Part shown: positions 56,619 to 58,128 of the stretch, in pieces | Layout: each line of letters opens with the position of its first letter | How positions within the stretch are numbered: position 1 is the first letter of the stretch | Assembly (NCBI GenBank): GCA_019694595.1 | Contig: JAIBBQ010000017.1 | Coordinates: 1-58,128, forward strand | DNA from: Myxococcaceae bacterium | Lineage (GTDB): Bacteria; Myxococcota; Myxococcia; Myxococcales; Myxococcaceae | DNA: 58,128 nt | Reading direction: 5' to 3' | Program-made: the position numbers and the translations under genes | Notes under the pieces: model-generated | What the model saw: the letters and a program-made list of their open reading frames with translations, nothing else | Database searches by the model: none | What the model was told of the DNA's origin: nothing

Positions 56619-57187
56619 GGGCGGTGGTCTCCGAGATCTTCGCGCAGCAGCTCGTCGAACGCGACCCGGGCCCGGCGCAGCCGGGTGGCCACGGTGCCCT
56701 GGGGAATTCCCAGCGCATCCGCGGTCTCCCGCTTGGAGAGCCCTTCGATCTCCTGCAGCACGAAGACGCTGCGGAGGTCGTCGTCCATCTTGGCCAGGAT
56801 CCGGTCGAGCACCGCGCGCTGGCGGCGCAGCTCCGCTTCCTCGTCGGGGCGCGAACTCGACTCGGTCTCGGGCAGCTCCTCGGTCAGTTGCTCGCGGCGC
56901 GGCGTCGAGCGCCACTTGCGCGCCACCATGAGCGCGGTGGCGCAGAGGAACGCGCGCTCCTTGTCGCGCTGGAGAGCGTCGAGCCGCCCGAGCGCGACCA
57001 GGAACACCTGCTGGGCGCCGTCGTCGGCCTGCGCCTCGTTGAAGGCGAACCGGCGCAGCACCCGCCACACCAGGTCGTGGTGGGCGTCGAACATCGCTCC
57101 CAGGCGGGCCCGCTGCTCGGCCGAGAGCGAGGTCGCCGGCCGACCACCGAGCTGGGCCTGCGTGAGGATGGCAGCGAGGGGCAGCAC
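56615..57187 (-). CDS. ECF-type RNA polymerase sigma factor
   Basis: 190 residues. Region 2 near 30-95 (ARLGAMFDAHHDLVWRVLRR, DDGAQQVFLVAL). Region 4 near 125-175 (VFVLQEIEGLSKRETADALG, GIPQGTVATRLRRAR) contains the -35-binding helix-turn-helix. It lacks regions 1 and 3, as in ECF factors. It is co-transcribed with the membrane protein downstream. The target promoters are not evident. Confidence 0.87.
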   Translation of the reverse strand: MLPLAAILTQAQLGGRPATSLSAEQRARLGAMFDAHHDLVWRVLRRFAFNEAQADDGAQQVFLVALGRLDALQRDKERAFLCATALMVARKWRSTPRREQLTEELPETESSSRPDEEAELRRQRAVLDRILAKMDDDLRSVFVLQEIEGLSKRETADALGIPQGTVATRLRRARVAFDELLREDLGDHRP

Positions 57188-57295
57188 CGGGACGGTCTGT
57201 ATGTCACGACGCCCGCGCCTGGATCTCCGCTGAATTTCAGGTCACCGCGCCGGCGATCCATTTCCTGCGCTGGCGGCATCTTGGCGGTCCTGTCC

Positions 57296-57311
57296 GGAGG
57301 CGCTCGCCTCC
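57296..57311. repeat. Palindrome GGAGGCG-CT-CGCCTCC
   Basis: Perfect 7-bp arms, 36 bp before the small membrane protein gene, in the 159-bp divergent region shared with the sigma factor gene. Candidate operator. Confidence 0.3.
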
Positions 57312-57346
57312 CACCTGCGGCGCGGTCGGCGCACACGGGGGTCGCC

Positions 57347-57553
57347 ATGAAGGTCTCGCCCAAGACGATCTCCCGGCAGGCCCGCCGAGGCATCCGCGCT
57401 GCCCAGCTCGAGCGGCCGGACCCGGTGTCCAAGGCCAGGCGGCTCCTGCGCCTGCTCGGCGTGAGCACCGACGAGGGGGGCGCGCGGCGCTCGCTGTGGC
57501 TGGCCGCCGCGGCGGCGGTGCTCACCTGGGTGCTGAGCCGGGTGCTCTCGTGA
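57347..57553 (+). CDS. Small membrane protein with C-terminal helix, function unknown
   Basis: 68 residues. A basic N-terminal part (SPKTISRQARRGIRAAQL, ARRLLRLLGV) is followed by a C-terminal membrane helix (SLWLAAAAAVLTWVLSRVL), giving a tail-anchored layout. GGGGG lies 7 bases before the ATG. It lies immediately before the convergent outer-membrane gene. Confidence 0.5.
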   Translation: MKVSPKTISRQARRGIRAAQLERPDPVSKARRLLRLLGVSTDEGGARRSLWLAAAAAVLTWVLSRVLS

Positions 57554-57557
57554 CGGC

Positions 57558-58128
57558 TCAGGGGAAGGCGCGCCCCAGCTCGAGCCCGCCGGACAGAAAC
57601 CAGTCGGGCACCGTGAGCACCACGCCGTTGGGGTCGATGAAGTACCGCTCGCGGCGGAGGTTGGCGGTCAGCGCGCCGCCGAGCGCCACGCGCCAGGCGC
57701 CGAGGCGCAGCGTGACGCGGGCCTGCGGGCCGAGCGCCCACAGCCAGCGCTGCGACGAGCTCACCTCGTCGGCGCCGACGCCCCGCAGGAGCACCGGCGT
57801 CAGCTGCGCGGCGAGGCCGAGCTCGGGGCGCACCGGGCCGAGCTCGAGCCCGGCTCCGGCGGACAGTTCGGCGGCGAGGTGCGGGAGGTACTCCACGCTG
57901 CCCGCGCTGGCGCTGATGCCGCGGCCGGCGACGCCCGCCATGGCGATGCGGCCGACGAAGAGCGGCAGCACGCCTGGAGCGCTCAAGGCGAGCTCGACGC
58001 TCGCTCCGGCGCCGAGGTCGGGCTGGGCGCTCAGGCCGGTGGTGACGACGCCGCGGGCGTATGCCGCGAACTCGGGGCGCACGCCCACCGGGGCTGGCGC
58101 CGGCGCGGGCGCCTCGACCACCACCGGC
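57558..58128 (-). CDS. C-terminal part of a probable outer-membrane protein (5' end beyond window)
   Basis: The frame is open to the window edge, so the N terminus is missing. The visible 190 codons begin with a Pro/Ala linker (VVEAPAPAPAPVGVRPE). A beta-rich domain follows with alternating hydrophobic strands (AGASVELALSAPGVL, AELSAGAGLELGPVRPELG, ARVTLRLGAWRVALGGAL), as in barrel proteins. Families with a periplasmic linker and C-terminal barrel are common in myxobacteria. No specific family is recognised. Confidence 0.6.
   Translation of the reverse strand, partial: PVVVEAPAPAPAPVGVRPEFAAYARGVVTTGLSAQPDLGAGASVELALSAPGVLPLFVGRIAMAGVAGRGISASAGSVEYLPHLAAELSAGAGLELGPVRPELGLAAQLTPVLLRGVGADEVSSSQRWLWALGPQARVTLRLGAWRVALGGALTANLRRERYFIDPNGVVLTVPDWFLSGGLELGRAFP

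Overview
The window is high-GC DNA (roughly 70% by eye) from a myxobacterium (Myxococcota, probably suborder Cystobacterineae). I infer this from three secreted proteins ending in a MYXO-CTERM-type tail (Cys-Gly cluster, short hydrophobic helix, Arg run), from many lipoproteins, a PilT-type motor next to a PilZ protein, an FHA-domain sigma-54 activator and a split methionine synthase. Gene density is very high. Neighbouring genes are often coupled by 4-nt NTGA stop/start overlaps. No intergenic gap reaches 300 bp, and I see no rRNA, tRNA, CRISPR array, insertion sequence or prophage.

Layout. 1-1.3 kb: start of rsmE and a PreA/PYD1-type dihydropyrimidine dehydrogenase. 1.5-7.0 kb: surface polysaccharide genes (WbpM/CapD-type nucleotide-sugar dehydratase, a nucleotidyltransferase-like protein, an O-antigen ligase/polymerase with a TPR tail). 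7.1-10.7 kb: secreted proteins. 10.8-15.3 kb: a three-gene outer-membrane operon (discoidin-like membrane protein, TonB-dependent receptor carrying its own TonB C-terminal domain, IPT/TIG lipoprotein). 15.4-17.5 kb: PilT-type ATPase coupled to a degenerate receiver-PilZ protein. 17.6-24.2 kb: secreted metalloprotease, small envelope proteins and a pentaheme cytochrome that seems to start at CTG. 24.2-27.3 kb: the oxidative pentose phosphate operon pgl-gnd-zwf. 27.3-33.7 kb: an ArsR-methyltransferase regulator, split metH, an aldo/keto reductase and a PhyH dioxygenase in one probable operon behind an operator-like dyad. 33.8-42.2 kb: a LysM protein, MYXO-CTERM protein, tmk, an ABC exporter and a cold-shock gene.

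The most interesting part is 42.4-55.9 kb. An FHA-domain enhancer-binding protein (44036-45406) lies tail-to-tail with two paralogous cysteine/acid-rich lipoproteins. Upstream of each lipoprotein, and again upstream of a membrane pseudokinase at 53.5 kb, is the same 18-bp palindrome TGTCAG-N6-CTGACA. In each case it sits 53-62 bp before a sigma-54-like TGGCGC/-12 element. The intervening DNA is not conserved, so the palindrome and promoter boxes look selected. I propose a small local sigma-54 regulon (activator, two envelope lipoproteins, pseudokinase). It surrounds an operon for a peptidylarginine deiminase lipoprotein and a HEAT-repeat protein. Nearby are a zinc protease and an M23 peptidase with a B-lectin domain that diverge from a region with two further sigma-54-like promoters. 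The rest, to 58.1 kb, is an ECF-type sigma factor with a membrane partner and a partial outer-membrane protein.

Several proteins with wall-binding or protease domains lack Sec signals (33800, 42433, 53724), which is compatible with non-classical export. All functions are inferred from sequence motifs recalled from known families. No searches were run.
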